NCBI GenBank assembly: GCA_011319805.1
Contig: SJRY01000293.1
Span: forward strand, 62,001-126,000
Length of the DNA stretch: 64,000 nucleotides
Direction of reading: 5' to 3'
Source: Macrocybe gigantea
Taxonomy: Eukaryota; Basidiomycota; Agaricomycetes; Agaricales; Callistosporiaceae
Below, piece by piece: positions 21,124-34,200 of this stretch. Position 1 is the stretch's first letter; every line of letters begins with the position of its first letter. Below the pieces are notes generated by a model, which made no database searches, was not told the origin of the DNA, and was given only the letters and a program-made list of their open reading frames with translations. A program made the position numbers and the translations under genes.

Positions 21124-23947
21124 TTAATGTACGCCGTTAATAAGCAGTGCATGTTGCCCCTCTCGAAGCCGTTGCTGCGTCCTTTCAGCCACAGCATCAT
21201 AAACGTAATGTACAGGTTGCTGCTGCTGCCATCCATCTAAATCCGATTCATCGTCAGAATCCAGGTGTGGACTCGAATACCGCCGTTCTTTGTTGTCATA
21301 ATGTGCATCGTCGTAAGAAGCTGCAAACCGGAAGGTCAATCGTGCACACCCCAGAATCAGAGAAAATGCCGCTGACATTCGGGAGGTCCAACGTTGATCT
21401 CCCTCCTTTTTCCCAAGGCTTTGGCACTTGGTTGGGCGGGTACATAGCCGTTTTCGTCGCTCAATGAATCAGACGACCCCGAGGAACTCTGTCTTACGTG
21501 GACAGCTGCCTCGCTGGTTCTTGACATACCAGGTGAAGGTGTTCTAGGATGAGCCGGATTATGCATGGGTGAACGAGGTCCTAGAGGGGCAGCAGGGGGT
21601 GGGGCGAGAGACGAGGAATCTGGACCTCCGTTAAAGAGGTATTGTTGGGGAACTAGATGAGGTGATGGGGGGCGAGATGGAGATAGGCTGCGAGAACTGC
21701 GTCCAGACAGTGAGTTAGAGGAATAATTCCCTTCCGGGTCAATGTGATGAGAGTGCTGTTGAGTGCCATGAGCTTAATTCTTCCAGCTATGAATAAATCA
21801 CACACCACTCGATCCATGTGAGTTTCTCTTCGACTTCGTTCCTCAGCTTCACGCTCCATGGCTACCTGTTCCATGTCTTTGTATAGAGTCAGCGCGTCCA
21901 TAAGCTCGGCATTGGCGCCTAGCAGTGCTTCCAGAAGTTGCTCTTCAATGGTAGGCTCGACTGGGGGATCTGTAGAATCGGGGAGACGACCTGTCCTTGC
22001 GAGAATCTCTTGGTTCTCCTGTGCCCTCGAGCGTTCCGCACCTGCGGAGGCCCAGGGAATTTGCGCAAATATCAACTCTTGAGAAGCACAGGACTTCAAA
22101 TAAAATTCCTGAGCACTTGAATCAGAGGGCGACTCATGACCAGTTTTCCGCTTGTCTTACCTCGATGACGTCCTTCGTCTTTAGATCCTCTGGTTTGGAG
22201 AGCGCCAGCGCTTGTGATAATAATGACGCATTGCCCTGTCCTATTTTACACTCCTGTAATAACCGACGAATGTCTTCGTCCGGAGGTATGATGCGATTTC
22301 GGGTAGGAGACTTGCGTTTCCGCGGGGCATCCTATAATAGGGACACATAGGCTCCTCTCCCAAATAAAGTACTAAATTGAACATACAGAAGCAAGGGGGG
22401 GCGGAGGTTCAACAAGTAATAGTGAGGGTTCTTGGTAGGTCGCTACAGGTGTATCATGTTGGGACAAGCGTCCGGATATGGGTGGATTGAAGATCGCGTC
22501 ATTGTTATCGAAGGGCATTCCCTGTGTGCCGAGATTATCAAATTGAATTTATGCTTTACTGAGGAGGGACGAACTCCGTCAGGTTTGCCTGGAGGCTTCA
22601 CTCGGCGCCAAAGGCCGCGGAACCCCCCGTCCTTCTCTGGCAGCAAGAGACAAACATACATGAAAACTCAATCTCGACGGTACAGGTATAAAGGCTCACC
22701 GCTCCCACTGGCGTAAGCTGCTGCAGCAATTACATCTAAGATCCTGTCTTTCACTACAGGGGACGTCCGAGAAGACACTAGTAGGTCTTCGAGAGTATCG
22801 AGAAATTTGCGAGTAGTAGACTGCGAAATAAATACCCCCGAAGAGTTTCGTAACATAATCGCCCACAGCTGTATCGATACGTCAGCGCCCGAAATATAGC
22901 AAGGGTAAATGTGACAGACCCTAGCTGCTGACAGTTGTGCTGAAGGTGGACCATATCTGCCAAAGGGCTAAGGACACCCAAAAAAAAAATGAAACCAACA
23001 GGAGAACATACTTGAATTCGCGCCGGAGAGCACGAACAGCATCTTTAGCATTTGCTTCGCTGGCAGAAGCTCTCTCACACACTTCCAATACTAGTGCCCA
23101 GTCTTCAGATGCGGTAGCAGTCAGGTATCCTGCAGAAGCAACTTCGGTGATTGGCATAGAGTATTCAGAAGGCTGAGGCATACCAATCATTCCCGACAAA
23201 TCAGCCTGATTATCTTCTTTCCGCTCACGCTCACGCTCCCTGCCCCGCTCCTTCTCTCGCTCAGCGGCTTTATCTTTGTCTTTATCCCGGTCTCTTGACC
23301 AGAACCCTCGTCTTTCCTTCTTCTCGCCCAATTCCCTCTCTTTATGGCCAGAGTCTGGATAACTTGGTACCTGCTCTTCCGAGTAAAGTCTAGACGGCTG
23401 CAAGTCACTCCTAGGTGGTTCCAGTGCCCTTAAGATACCTAGCGCGGCAGATGCATTAGGTGGCTGCCTCTTCCGAGACACTGCTTGCTGCGTTGAGTAT
23501 TGACCATCGCGATCACGAACATGACTTAGTTTGGTGGTTGCGGATGAAGAATTTGTAGCAATGCTGTATGGGGACGGAGATCGCGGAACATTGGGGCTTG
23601 GCATTGGTGGAGACGCGCCTGGTGGAAGTGACGCCAAGGAGGGCGTGCGAGAGGGGGAGGATGATGGGTGTCGATTTCGAACATGGCCCTCGTCGTAGCC
23701 AGAAACCATCTCCCAGCGTTCTTCATCGATAGAGGCAGACCGGAAATTGGAGTTTGGGGCTTGGGCTGGAAGCTGCTGTACGTTTGGGAAAGCCGCGTGC
23801 TGCTGGTGTATTGGAGTAGGTATAGGATCCTGCTTGCTGGTCCAGCTCAGCCTGAGTCTGATGAAGAATGTCGGCTAACCTCTGATTCCTTGGGTATGAC
23901 GAGGGTCTAGTTGTTTTTGCCTTTGCGTGTCCGAATAGCTTCCTCAT
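21124..23947 (-). CDS. VHS and GAT domain adaptor protein (LSB5/GGA-like)
   Basis: The start MRKLFGHAKAK at 23947 leads into a long Ser/Pro-rich low-complexity region. A charged Arg/Glu run near 23,250 follows. A VHS domain spans ~23,130-22,660 (DWALVLEVCERASASEANAKD, then RLWAIMLRNSSGVF, TTRKFLDTLEDLL and FRGLWRRVKPPGKPD). A helical segment near 22,090-21,800 fits a GAT-like three-helix bundle (EQLLEALLGANAELMDALTL). The C-terminus ends LLINGVH before TAA at 21124. VHS-GAT proteins bind ubiquitin and sort endosomal or actin-patch cargo; yeast Lsb5 is the closest architecture I can name. The joining of the first ~200 coding bases to the exon starting near SIDEERWEMVSGYDEG is not resolved: the two frames differ, so an intron or an indel lies around 23,720-23,880. 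Confidence 0.7.
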
Positions 23948-24068
23948 TGTAAGCGCAAAGAGAGACTGGAGGCTATCGTAGCCTCAGGAGTTGATGAACG
24001 GCGATGACAATGCCAGGCGAGCTGAGCAACGAATGGCTGTGTGGGCCACGTGGGCTGCAGTGATAAGA

Positions 24069-26088
24069 TTACACCCCAAGTCGTACTGGAACTTGTCCTC
24101 CTCCTCCTCCTCCCTCGAACAGCACCCACGCCAGTCCTTCCAGCGCCCGTTTCGTGTATTCGAAAGTCGCCACGAATACACTCGATTCACTCTGCACTTT
24201 CATCCCATCCAGGTCGTACGGCCCACAACTTGCGACTATGATCACCAGCACTCCAGTCTCCCGCACTGCTTCCAACACTTGCTCCAACTTCGCTCTCTGC
24301 CACGTCCTCTTGTCTGCATTTCTCAAGACAAATATCACTCCCTTCACCCTATCCTTCGACCGGATATGGGCTCCTGCGTCCTCCTGGGCAACGTAAACTA
24401 TGTGTTCGACCTTGGTTTGCCTCTCAGCAATCGCAGCTTCGAGAGCGAGGTACGATGCTCCAGCTCGGTTCATCATCCTTCCCTCCCTGTCCCGCATCAC
24501 GTCCTTGTCATCGTCTACTGCAGGATTTATGGCCTCCACCACAGGTGTGAACAGCAGAATTTTGTCCGATGCCTGGAGCCTCATTGGCAAATGATGTGAT
24601 CCCCAGATCACCGCGCAGCTTCGTCGATATGCCTTGGATGCTAATTCGAGATTCTTCGCCTTCAACTCTCCCCATTCTCGGTCAAACGCTGCGTCATCCA
24701 GCACGCCGTCCCAGCCTTTCGCAAACTTGGCTTTGAACTTTGAAACCCTTCTCGTGCTCTCCATTAATTCTTCCAGACTGACTGTCCCGTTTTTGACGGC
24801 TTCGTAAACTTGCTCCACGGCTGCTACTTGGGTCTTGAAAGTGTGACATGTCATAACCACATCGACTCCTGACGCGAGCGCTCTGACGGCCCCTTCTTCC
24901 ACTCCGCAGGCTCCATGAGCAGTGTCCGCGACCGCATCCATCTCCAGACAATCAGTAACAACCAGCCCCTGATAATCCATATCGCCTCTCAGAAGTTCTC
25001 TCCCAATTAATTTGGAGACAGAAGCTGGGCTATTATCCCCTGTGAGAGCAGGAAGCGCAATGTGACCAATCATAACGCTGGGCATTGACCGCTCATCTTT
25101 CAGGAGATTTCTAAATGGAAGAAGCTCCGCCCTTTCCAATTCCTCCCGAGACTTGACGATGATGGGAAGGCCTAGGTGGGAATCTATGTCGGTATCTCCA
25201 TGGCCGGGGAAGTGTTTCGCACAGGGGGCTATCCCCTCCTTAACCAGACCACGGCCAACAGCGGCTGCATATTGGAAGACTCGGCTCGGATCTTTAACTG
25301 CGTCAATAATTTCGGCTTGCAATGTCAAAGTGTACTGACCATCTCCGAAGGACCTGACACCTGGGAATGGAGATTCGGTTGAGTTAACTGCATATGTAGA
25401 AAGTAGACAGAATTTACCTATGACGGGATTTCTTGGGTCTGAATTCACGTCCGCAACTGGGCTATAGGCCCAATTGAATCCAACCAACCTGAGTTCCTTT
25501 GCACAAGCCTCTGTGACTCACTTGCCAGTTCCGGAGAGCCCGTCGCTGCCAACGCCATCGCACCTGGACTGAATTGTTGTCAGTCGTGTAATTGTGTAAT
25601 TGATAGAATGACCGATATGCCGACAATTGCGTCCCAGACGAGTCTGAGCTGAATGCCGAAACTAAACCTGCAACATCTCTGTCACTGTTGCCGCACAGCA
25701 TCCAGAATGATCTCACCGTTTTCCTGATCAATGCCTATGAGAAGCGGTTGAGGGTGACTGGCGTTCTTCGCCAACAATTGTAGCTCAGCAATGATTTTCC
25801 GTATTTGTCTCGCGTCTGGGAACAGCAGGAAAAAGTCCACAGTCCGCAAGAAGTGCGATTTCTGGCCGCACGTACCACGAATATTTCTTTTCATAATGAT
25901 GATGCTGCCAATGTAATAGTTGGTGATAAGCGTTCGAATTTCCTTGCTGACTTCATATCCATGAAAGCCAAAGACAAAATGCTGACGTCCGTGAGCTTAG
26001 GTGCAAATTGGACTACAACACGGTACGAAGGAGTAATGCTTGCCTGGCCAATTTGGCGCCGCAAAGTTTCGGTCAACTCAATCGTCAT
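24069..26088 (-). CDS. GH3 beta-N-acetylhexosaminidase-like (NagZ-type) with C-terminal extension
   Basis: The start MTIELTETLRRQIGQ at 26088 is followed by short introns and the GH3 barrel: YYIGSIIIMKRNI, then PLLIGIDQENG and NWAYSPVADVNSDPRNPVIG. The NagZ-type catalytic loop KHFPGHGDTDIDSH (~25,195) contains the Asp-His dyad region. The nucleophile region reads VVTDCLEMDAVADTAHG (~24,950). After the barrel a ~180-residue C-terminal part (CAVIWGSHHLP onwards) resembles the second GH3 domain and ends in a Gly run and VPVRLGV, with TAA at 24069. No signal peptide is seen, so an intracellular role in N-acetylglucosamine turnover is likely. Substrate is inferred only from the NagZ-like motif. 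Confidence 0.85.
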
Positions 26089-26287
26089 GGTGGTTTAAAG
26101 AAGGCGTCTTATCGGATGCTGTCAAGGATACTATGGCCTCCATGTGCTTCTCGTCACGGGTCTGTTTGAGAAGAAAGAGTAGCACACGGCGAATTCCCAG
26201 ATTATACGTGGTTTTACTATTTATTGTGTTGACTCCTTGTACACGTATGGGGACTGGATAATGCTGACAGAACAGTGTTATTGTGCT

Positions 26288-27096
26288 TCAAGTACGCAAC
26301 CATGCCGTCTTCGCTATCTTTTTTAGGCGTTTTTGCTCTTTAAATCGTTCCTTAGAGATTTGTTATGATTAGAGATGAGCCTAGAAACCGGGGGACCTAA
26401 ACGCACAAGGTCTTTTTTAGTAGGCCTCTTTCTTTTCTTGCCATTGCCGCTGGTGTCGCCCTCACCCATAATGCTTCCGCCTTGCTGGGCTAACTGAGCT
26501 TCCCAGGCTTCGACATCGAAGTAAAACTCGCTCATTCTTGTCATTCGGGCATGTTCGGAAAGGTGGGATGGGTCTCGGGCGTCCGCACGAGTGAACTGAC
26601 CTGTTCGTGCGTTAAATCTGGCAGCGAAGACGGGGTTGGTTTGGGATGTGGGGTTGGATGTTGAAGGAAGAAGCGACGGGTCAAGATGCGCGAGGGCTGG
26701 GTCTATGCCTTGAGAGATCGCGGCTTGTTGCAGAGCGGTATAGGACGTAGCTGCAGGAAGCTCAGAGGCCTCGCTCTGTTCTTCCTGAGGGGGATTCGGC
26801 GGCTGGGAAGAGGAGGATGCAGATGGCGAAAGAGGATTATCCCACGTAGTTTCTTTCGTCTCTGTATTATAAAAGTAGTACGCGTTGTATTGGGGTGAGT
26901 AAATCGCTTGCCAGGGCCCAGCGTTGCCGGCGTTGCTGGATTGAGGATGTGACGTAGAGGATTTGTTCGCAGGTTCGCTGAACGACTCCTTTGAAGATGC
27001 TTCTGCTACTGACTCGGAGCTATTGGCATTGTCGTGCTCATCGTTCGCGAGGACGTCGTCAATGGGCTTGATTTTGTGGGCCGGGGAGTCGATCAT
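26288..27096 (-). CDS. WW domain protein with basic C-terminus
   Basis: The protein starts MIDSPAHKIKPIDDV at 27096. An acidic, Ser-rich N-terminus precedes one WW domain near residues 60-90 (GPWQAIYSPQYNAYYFY, then TKETTWDNP) with both signature Trp residues. A ~100-residue linker and a Lys/Arg-rich tail follow. The uninterrupted frame would run to 26323. A 56-bp intron (26406 to 26351: GTGCGT donor, CTAAT branch-like site, AAG acceptor) gives a better end, joining KKDL to ERFKEQKRLKKIAKTAWLRT and stopping at 26288. That Lys-rich end looks conserved in related fungal WW proteins as I remember them. WW domains bind Pro-rich ligands; a splicing role is possible but not shown. Confidence 0.8.
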
Positions 27097-27188
27097 GGTT
27101 GTTGAATGAACTTGAAGAAAGTGCGTCGGAGTCTGAAAATATCGACCGAGTCAACTGCCAAGTACTACCGCCGTCGACGTTGGCCACG
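27097..27188. promoter_or_regulatory. 92-bp divergent intergenic region
   Basis: The WW gene (minus, start 27096) and the universal stress protein gene (plus, start 27189) diverge from this short gap. It must hold both 5' leaders and promoters unless they extend into the coding regions. No TATA box is evident. A minus/plus overlap of leaders is likely. Confidence 0.5.
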
Positions 27189-28377
27189 ATGAGCAGGAGG
27201 TCCCCCATTTCATCCGACGGCCCCGTTCCCCTCAAATCCGCCATGAGGCAGCCCTCAAGGCCATCCACTCCTCAGCGACAGCTATCTCCTTCGGACTCCC
27301 CGCTCATGTCCAGCTTGCTCCTCTCCGGTCACCCCGAACTTGCTAATATTCCCGCATATTCCGCCACCGCCCATCAGCAGCCCCAGACGCCTCCAACTTC
27401 CTCCTTTCCACTTAGTCATAATAGTTCCTATTTCTCCCATTCCCAATCCTCTAGGTCATATTCTAGCCCACTCTCCCGGACAACGACATCGACCTCGTCC
27501 AGCTCTACTGCCATCCATCCGATTTTACTGTCGCAATCACACCCCCCTCATCCTCACCATATTCCTCCAAATGCATCCAGCATACCCCTGACTCCTGGTT
27601 ATACTCCAAAGGTGTCATTTGACACCTTCGAGAATCCTGTCGCGAGCATGTTTTCTTTCACTTTGCAAGTGAAATCCGAGGGATACAAGCGCACCCGGAA
27701 TACCCGGGTCTTCTTGTGCGCGGCTTCTCCTGACGAAAGCGGTAGTGAAGCGCTCGACTGGTGTCTAGAATCTTTGGTTCAAGACGGAGATGAGCTGATC
27801 GTCTTCAGAGGAGTGGATGAAGACGTGTTAGGTATAGTTCTCGAAATGTCTGCACTTTCATGGCTTACGGACCCGTTTTTTTTTGAAACAGAAAAGGACC
27901 ACAATGTAGTTCGTGACGAGGCTAGGGATCTCATGCGATCAATACAGGAAAAAAGCGTGGAATGTGATCCTGACAGAAAGGTAATTGTCCTTGACCTCTG
28001 AATGAGCCAACAATGGCTGATCACATGTATCGCACCAGCTTTCACTCATACTGGAATACATACCGGGTCGCATAACGATACCCTTGATAGGCTTATCGCT
28101 CTGTATCGTCCCGACTCTGTGGTTGTGGGGACCCGTGGTAAACGGGGAATGATGATGAGTATGGCCATGGGCAGCGCGATGAGTGGTATCGGGAGTGTGA
28201 GCAAGTGGGTTGTTTCTCAAGATTTTCTCTAAATACCAAGAACTGAACAAAGCGCGTTCCAGATACTGCCTTACCCACTCGCCTGTGCCCGTCATCGTCG
28301 TACGGCCTGAGAGGAAAGTCCGAAAGGCGATTGAGAAGAGGAGGGCTGATCCAAAGCGAGGAAGGCATTTTGACTAG
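27189..28377 (+). CDS. Universal stress protein (UspA) domain protein
   Basis: A ~150-residue Ser/Pro-rich N-terminus starting MSRRSPISSDGPVPLKSAMR is followed by a UspA fold: RNTRVFLCAASPDESGSEALD, LESLVQDGDELIVFRGVD, then RLIALYRPDSVVVGTRGKRG, which contains the ATP-loop-like G-x2-G region, and VPVIVVRPERKVRKAI at the end. TAG is at 28375-28377. Three introns are inferred (after VLG near 27,831; after DPDRK near 27,980; after GSVSK near 28,207). Between the second acceptor and RLIALYRP the frame changes: LSLILEYIPGRI reads in one frame and NDTLDRLIALYRPDS in another. One extra A at 28074-28075 would join them. An upstream in-frame ATG at 27099 is less likely because it overlaps the divergent promoter. 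Confidence 0.85.
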
Positions 28378-28445
28378 TGTATCACGTGCAAATGTTAATT
28401 GTCATGTTCACTGACGCGTGTTGGTTTTCAATTCTCCTCTGACCT

Positions 28446-31070
28446 ATGGGTGTCTCGGGTCTCTGGGATGTGCGTATAAGTAGCCCAACTCCCCTTTGAC
28501 CAGTCCTCACCGCGTTCGTCGCCAGGTCCTCCGTCCAGCGGGCAAGACGCGTTCCCTTACAGAGCTTGCTGTCACTGAGGGCTTTGAGGCTAATCCAGAT
28601 GGCGTTCGCGGCTACCGCATAGGCATAGATGCAAGCATTTGGTTCTTTCATGCAGAATATGGAAAGAAGGGGAAAATCCAGTCCTACGTACCCTTTTTTT
28701 TCGTTGCGCGACTCTCATGCGCTCGCCGTTTCTCCCGCTTTTCGTTTTTGATGGCCCCAAGCGGCCAGACATAAAGCGCGGCAAGAAGATCAACAAGACT
28801 CCCAACAAACTTATTCCGGGGATGAAAGCAATTGTGGATGCCTTTGGCTTTGAGTGGCGCACGGTACGTTCCGCCTTTCTATCTTTCACCCATCTTCACT
28901 TAGTTTCTCGCCGTCTCTCAGGCTCCTGGGGAGGCGGAAGCGGAACTGGCTTACCTAAACAGAATAGGCGTTATTGATGGCATTCTCTCAGATGATGTCG
29001 ACAACTTTCTGTTCGGCGCCACTACAGTGATCAGAAAGTAGGAAAACCGAAAACTCTTTCTTTGTTGTGCCACTAATTGTCCTTGCGACCCTCAGCCCCA
29101 GCAACAATCTTTCCGGCAACAGACTTAATCCCGCTGTAAATGCCGCCGGAAAGGATGATAAAAACCATACTCGGCTTTATCGCCTATCTGACATACAAAC
29201 GCACCCGGACGTCCGTCTCACGCGTGGTGGCATGATACTCATTGGATTGATGAAAGGAGGAGATTATGATACAGGAGGACTTGCAAGGTGTGGGACCACC
29301 ATCTCCCATGGCTTGGCAAAATGCGGTTTCGGCGACACCCTTCTTGAAGCTGCCCATAACTCCAGCAGATCAGAGCTGGAGGAATTTCTTGTCAACTGGC
29401 GTCACGAACTGCGACAGGAATTGCGGACGAACTCCCGGGGCCACATCGGCAAAAAGCAACCTCGCTAGCGAAAACCGTTCCAGATGACTTCCCTGATATC
29501 GACATCTTGCTTTCGTACGCCAATCCTATCACATCTGAATCCATGGGTCGATCAAGGCATGCCCTCAGATTAACTTGGGCCAAGGAACCTGACATAGGAA
29601 AGCTTGCTGCTACGTGCGAGTTCTATTTTGAATGGGGATATAGGGAAGCCATCATAAAGCGTTTCAGGACAATTATATGGCACCCAGCCGTTCTTCGAAT
29701 CTTGCGCCGAGCGGTGCTGGATAAAGACCAATCTTCGGCCCTGCTGCAAAAAATACCCGCATCGGACTCCCAATCAGGTTCGGAGAGCGACCTGGCCGAG
29801 GCCTCACACAAAATGATCGCACGGCATTTTTCGTCCACCCCCTGAAAAATAATTTTGTTGACTCCAAGGTGGAAGAAGAGCAATCCCTCATTGTGAAGGC
29901 ACTCAACACGAAACCACCTCTCAACGGACGGTATTCTCGAATATCGATAGAAATTGATCCGTCTCAACTAGTCCGCATCGCTGAGTCGGGTCTTAAGGGC
30001 TTGCGCTCCCCAGAAGAACCTGACGAATGGGCCGATGAAGACGATGACGGAGACAGCAATACCCGAGTGAAGAAGTCTCCCCCCGACCCGACCAGTCATC
30101 TGCGAGTTTGGATGCCAGCCTGCATGACTGAAATGGTTGTGCCTGATCTCGTGCGAGAATTTCAAGGCAGAAAGGCAGCTAAAAGGGCCAAAAGGTTGCC
30201 GACTACGGCCGAAAGCCGCCGAAAGGCGAAGACTTCCAAGGCAGCTTCCCTCTCTGAACTGTCGAGTTCAGATGAAGGCGAGCCTCTTCAGCCGGTCAAA
30301 GGTCCATCAACAGATAGACCAGCAACTCCGGCTAAGCTTCGTAACCTAACCAGAAAAGCCTCGCACCGGGACACGACATCGACTAGCTTGAAGGACTTCT
30401 TCTCTGTGAGTAAAACTCGACATGTGAACGCCAGGAAACCGGGGAAGATTTCGACTATACTGGATATCCCCAGTGGATGCCCTTCCTCGCCGAAGCGGGC
30501 GTTAGGGATAGGCCCAGTTCAGTGTACTTCGTCCGATTCGCAAGGAGGTCGAAAGTACCATGTTTCAAGCCGACAACGACCAGCCCGCGCAACGAATCTG
30601 GATACACATGACTCTGAATCTTCCGTTGATGAACTACCACCCGTCGAGACGCTCATAGGAACGGCCCAGAGGAGACCAGTTTCGATTTCATCCAATGACG
30701 GCCTTTCTGATACCCATTTCACGAAATCTCAGAAATGCGCGGAACATACGTCTCCAAGCTCAATCCGTTCTATCAAGGGTAATCGGAACAAGCCTAAATC
30801 TATACGGCCCACTTCACCATGCCCTCCTGCGCCGCCGCGGCCGCCAGATAATGCTCTTGAGATGAAACATGGACGGCTTCATGCCAAGGATGTGCCGGGT
30901 GTCATAGAGTATCCAGTGATTCGGAAGCCGAGCCTCTTCCCTCGTCCTTGCAACCGTTACTGCTGGCCAGACGTCGGGGGTTCACGCGCCATGTTTCAAA
31001 GGATCCTGTTTCAGAGCGGGACAAACATACACATGTTAAACCACTATCGAAAGTTATTGATCTTACATAG
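28446..31070 (+). CDS. GEN1: XPG-family Holliday-junction resolvase GEN1/YEN1
   Basis: The start MGVSGLWD is cut by an intron (28470-28526) and continues VLRPAGKTRSL. The XPG N and I regions are complete: GYRIGIDASIWFFH, FVFDGPKRPDIKRGKK, APGEAEAELA and ILSDDVDNFLFGA, with the metal-binding acidic residues. A helix-two-turn-helix region follows (IGLMKGGDY, then GLARCGTTISHGLAKCGFG) and a WRHELRQELRTNSRGHIG segment typical of GEN proteins. The C-terminal third is disordered and ends LSKVIDLT with TAG at 31068. Three one-base gaps break the frame at A or C runs: 28673-28675, 29451-29455 and 29838-29842. A further frame change between ~30,780 and 30,930 may be an intron. The gene starts 68 bases after the stress-protein stop. 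Confidence 0.88.
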
Positions 31071-31210
31071 ATTACACGACCCAAGAATAACATGTAGAGA
31101 TAGTGCAATATACCACTGGATGAGCAGTTTTGTGGTGCCAACATAAGGCTTTTGGAGATCTTTTATGAATTGTTCCATACTTAGGCGACGCTGATCCGTG
31201 TTTTAGTCAT

Positions 31211-34200
31211 TTAGAAAGTGGTCGTGAAGTCCCAAGCCCTCTCTTGCCCCATTATGCCTTCAATCGGTTCCACATGCTCCGGCGCTGGAATACGGCTCTT
31301 GAAACGGCGAATGGCTTCGAGGCGGGCTCGCCAGTTCGTCTTCACTTCGACGTGTACAGTATCGCCTTGGGTCTGGGCGAAGACGGAGGCAAACCAATCG
31401 GCCAATAAACTGAGTTGTCGCACTAGTAGTGGCAGGTTTTCGGCAGATATAAGCTTGAAATGCCCGATGGGCGTGAAATCGATCATGCCAGGGGCACGTT
31501 GGACGGTCAGTTTGAAGTACTCGTTTTCGTGAAGATTATTCGAGAATGCAGCAACAGATCCTAGGGAATGTGGCTCGATGACGATATTCACGAACTGAAA
31601 CTGTGTTTTCAAGGTGTCGAACTGGTAAGGTCGCCCAGAATCATTCCAAATTATTCGGACATAGTCGTTACCGATGTGGCGCTTTTTGTTGTTGCCCTGA
31701 GGGTCATTTTCATCCGATGGCATCATCGTGGCCGTGTGATAAAGGATTTGCCCGATGTCGTCCCACCAGGCGTAAGCGTATTCCCCGTCCTCGCTGGGAT
31801 CGAGACCTCCTGCATAAACATCCACCTGGCCGCGAAGATCGATCAATCTTCCTATGCCACTGAGGAAACGTGTGTATGCTGGCGATCCATGTGTGTTCTG
31901 GAGGATTTCGACCTCGTCCTTTTGCCCCGGCGCGACGTATAAGATGCCTACTTTGTGCGTATCGATTACTGGTGTCCTGTCCAATGAAGCGACAAATTTT
32001 GAAAGCATGGAGGTGTCCGTCACTGCATGAACAGATGACGGGCTGAGTCTATCTGGATATGCGGACAGCTGCAGGTAAAGGTAGGATGGATCTACGGACA
32101 CCTCTTTCCGACGTTGTGAGGGGGCAGTCCGACTCCAGACATATCCGGTGAGAGGATCTGGATGGGATTCTTCGGATTCGCTGCTTCCAAGCGGGACCAG
32201 GACTTTCCGAATGTCATTCTAAAAAAGACAAGTGGGTATGGGCAACGTTACGTGACTATTTGATCAAAGAAAGAGCTTGCCTCATCGCGAGTGGGAATTG
32301 GACTAGCGTTGTCTCCCGCATCCGGGGAACGCATATAAGGAAAATCCCTTTCCATAGTTAAGACCGCTGGTAATGAGAACAGATCCGGATCCACATCGCC
32401 TAACCCCACTAATGGAGCGTTTTCGACGTGACATAGAAATTTACTGTAACCGGATGGCCGGCGGCAGTGAACTTCAACCCAACCTTGCCGAACCAACGAA
32501 CGAATTGTTACAACGGAATGGCCGACTATCCACGTCTTCTCAGCCAGCGCAGGCGAACTATGAGAGTCGCGGGCCGGGTTCATTACAATCTCATTTAGAA
32601 CAGAATGTGCAGGACGCGGGTCGGCCGTGGCATACGAATAACGCGCAAGCCAGTCAAAACAAACTTCCGTCGGGTCATCTATGCTGTTGTTACCCTCGTT
32701 TGCTAAAAGCAGTTGCCGAGTGATATAGGGTATATGTCGCGGCCTGTCTTGCAGCTTCACGGCAAGGAACCAGACGTACACCACATAGAAGGACAAAATT
32801 CTCACATGTTGAGAAAGTGCCCATGACAACGTCGGTGATGCGTCATGCCGATTGTAGTGCTGAAGATATTGAAGGGCGACACCGAATACCATCTTGAAGT
32901 CGCCTTCTGTGAAGTTCGTGTAAAGGCCGGGCAAAGAGCCGATGATGCTGAGGAAGCTGAGGATGTGGACCGCCATATTAGGGTTGGACATAATCTGGGA
33001 AAGCTTCTCCAGTATTTTTGGCAGGTATTTCGTCATTGAAGACCCGAGCTCAAAGGCGGACAAAGATAGCCCATGTAAACAACATTTGATGGTAGAGGAT
33101 TGTCCGTCCAGACCATGATGGAATACCTCGACCAGTAAATGGCATTGTTGGAGGTCGAAGCAGCTGCGGTAGCTTGCAAGGACCGACAAAGTATGATACG
33201 CCAGACCTTGGGCATCTCGAACTTTGATATTACGAGGCCAGGATTGGATCCGAGATGCGAATTGTCCATCAAGCAATGTACGGCACAGAAAGGAAAGGAT
33301 TTGAGAGATTACGAGCCTCGAATTCGGCCCGCAGAACAAATGCTTGTTGGCAAGTTGATCAGGTAAGTGACATAATACATAAGAAAGAATTTCCCAGTTT
33401 CTCTCATTCTCCAGGACTTCTAGCACGGCGCGCAAATAGAGCGACACGGGGAAAATTAATTTTTGATCCGAGCGGTTGCGGTCATAAGAAACGAGGCCTT
33501 CACTTGGGTCACTTTCCGGGATCGGGAAGGAAAAATCTTCTGGCATAAGCCACAACGATTGTTGACGGCTGGCGCGGCTTGTATGAGGCATACGAATCGC
33601 TGCTCGTGAGGGACTTCTTCGAGTATGCGAATGAGAAAGGCCAGTCAACCCTGCCCGGCCACGCGATCGCTGTCGGCCATCTCGCTCTTGGGGGATGACC
33701 GGACGAGACGAGCGTATTTCGAGTCCAAAGTCGTTGACCTCTTCAAGATCAGAAGGCGTGTCTGAATCCGTTTTCACGCGGCTGACGAGGGAAGAAAGCA
33801 TGAGCATGTTGCTTGTGGCATCCCGAGCGAAAAAGATTCTGTGATCACGGTCCGCTCTGAGCCCCATTAGAAATTGCCACGCAGTAAGCCTGGCTTTCGT
33901 AGCAGAACCGGAGGACGCGACCTTAATCAGTATGACGTAGACGCGGATGACCAAGGCAAGATTCCTAGACTCTAGAATAGATGGAGAGAATGCAAGTTGA
34001 GCGAAAATAGCAACGAGGGCTAATGTTGCCGCAACTACGCGTGAAGGACTCGTCTCCTCAGTGAATGATATCGGAAGCGAAATTGCTGATTCATGTTGGA
34101 CTTCCTCCGTGGCGTGAGGTTGGACGGAATGGGATCGTGATGAATGACCGGTCGTCAACGATGACAAGATCGACATCACGGAGGGCATGCCAGATTCTTT

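Noticed and set aside
23991..24599. A plus-strand gene of ~200 codons opposite the GH3 gene
   Set aside because: It is wholly antisense to GH3 coding sequence and has no recognisable content. The GH3 frame has conserved catalytic motifs.
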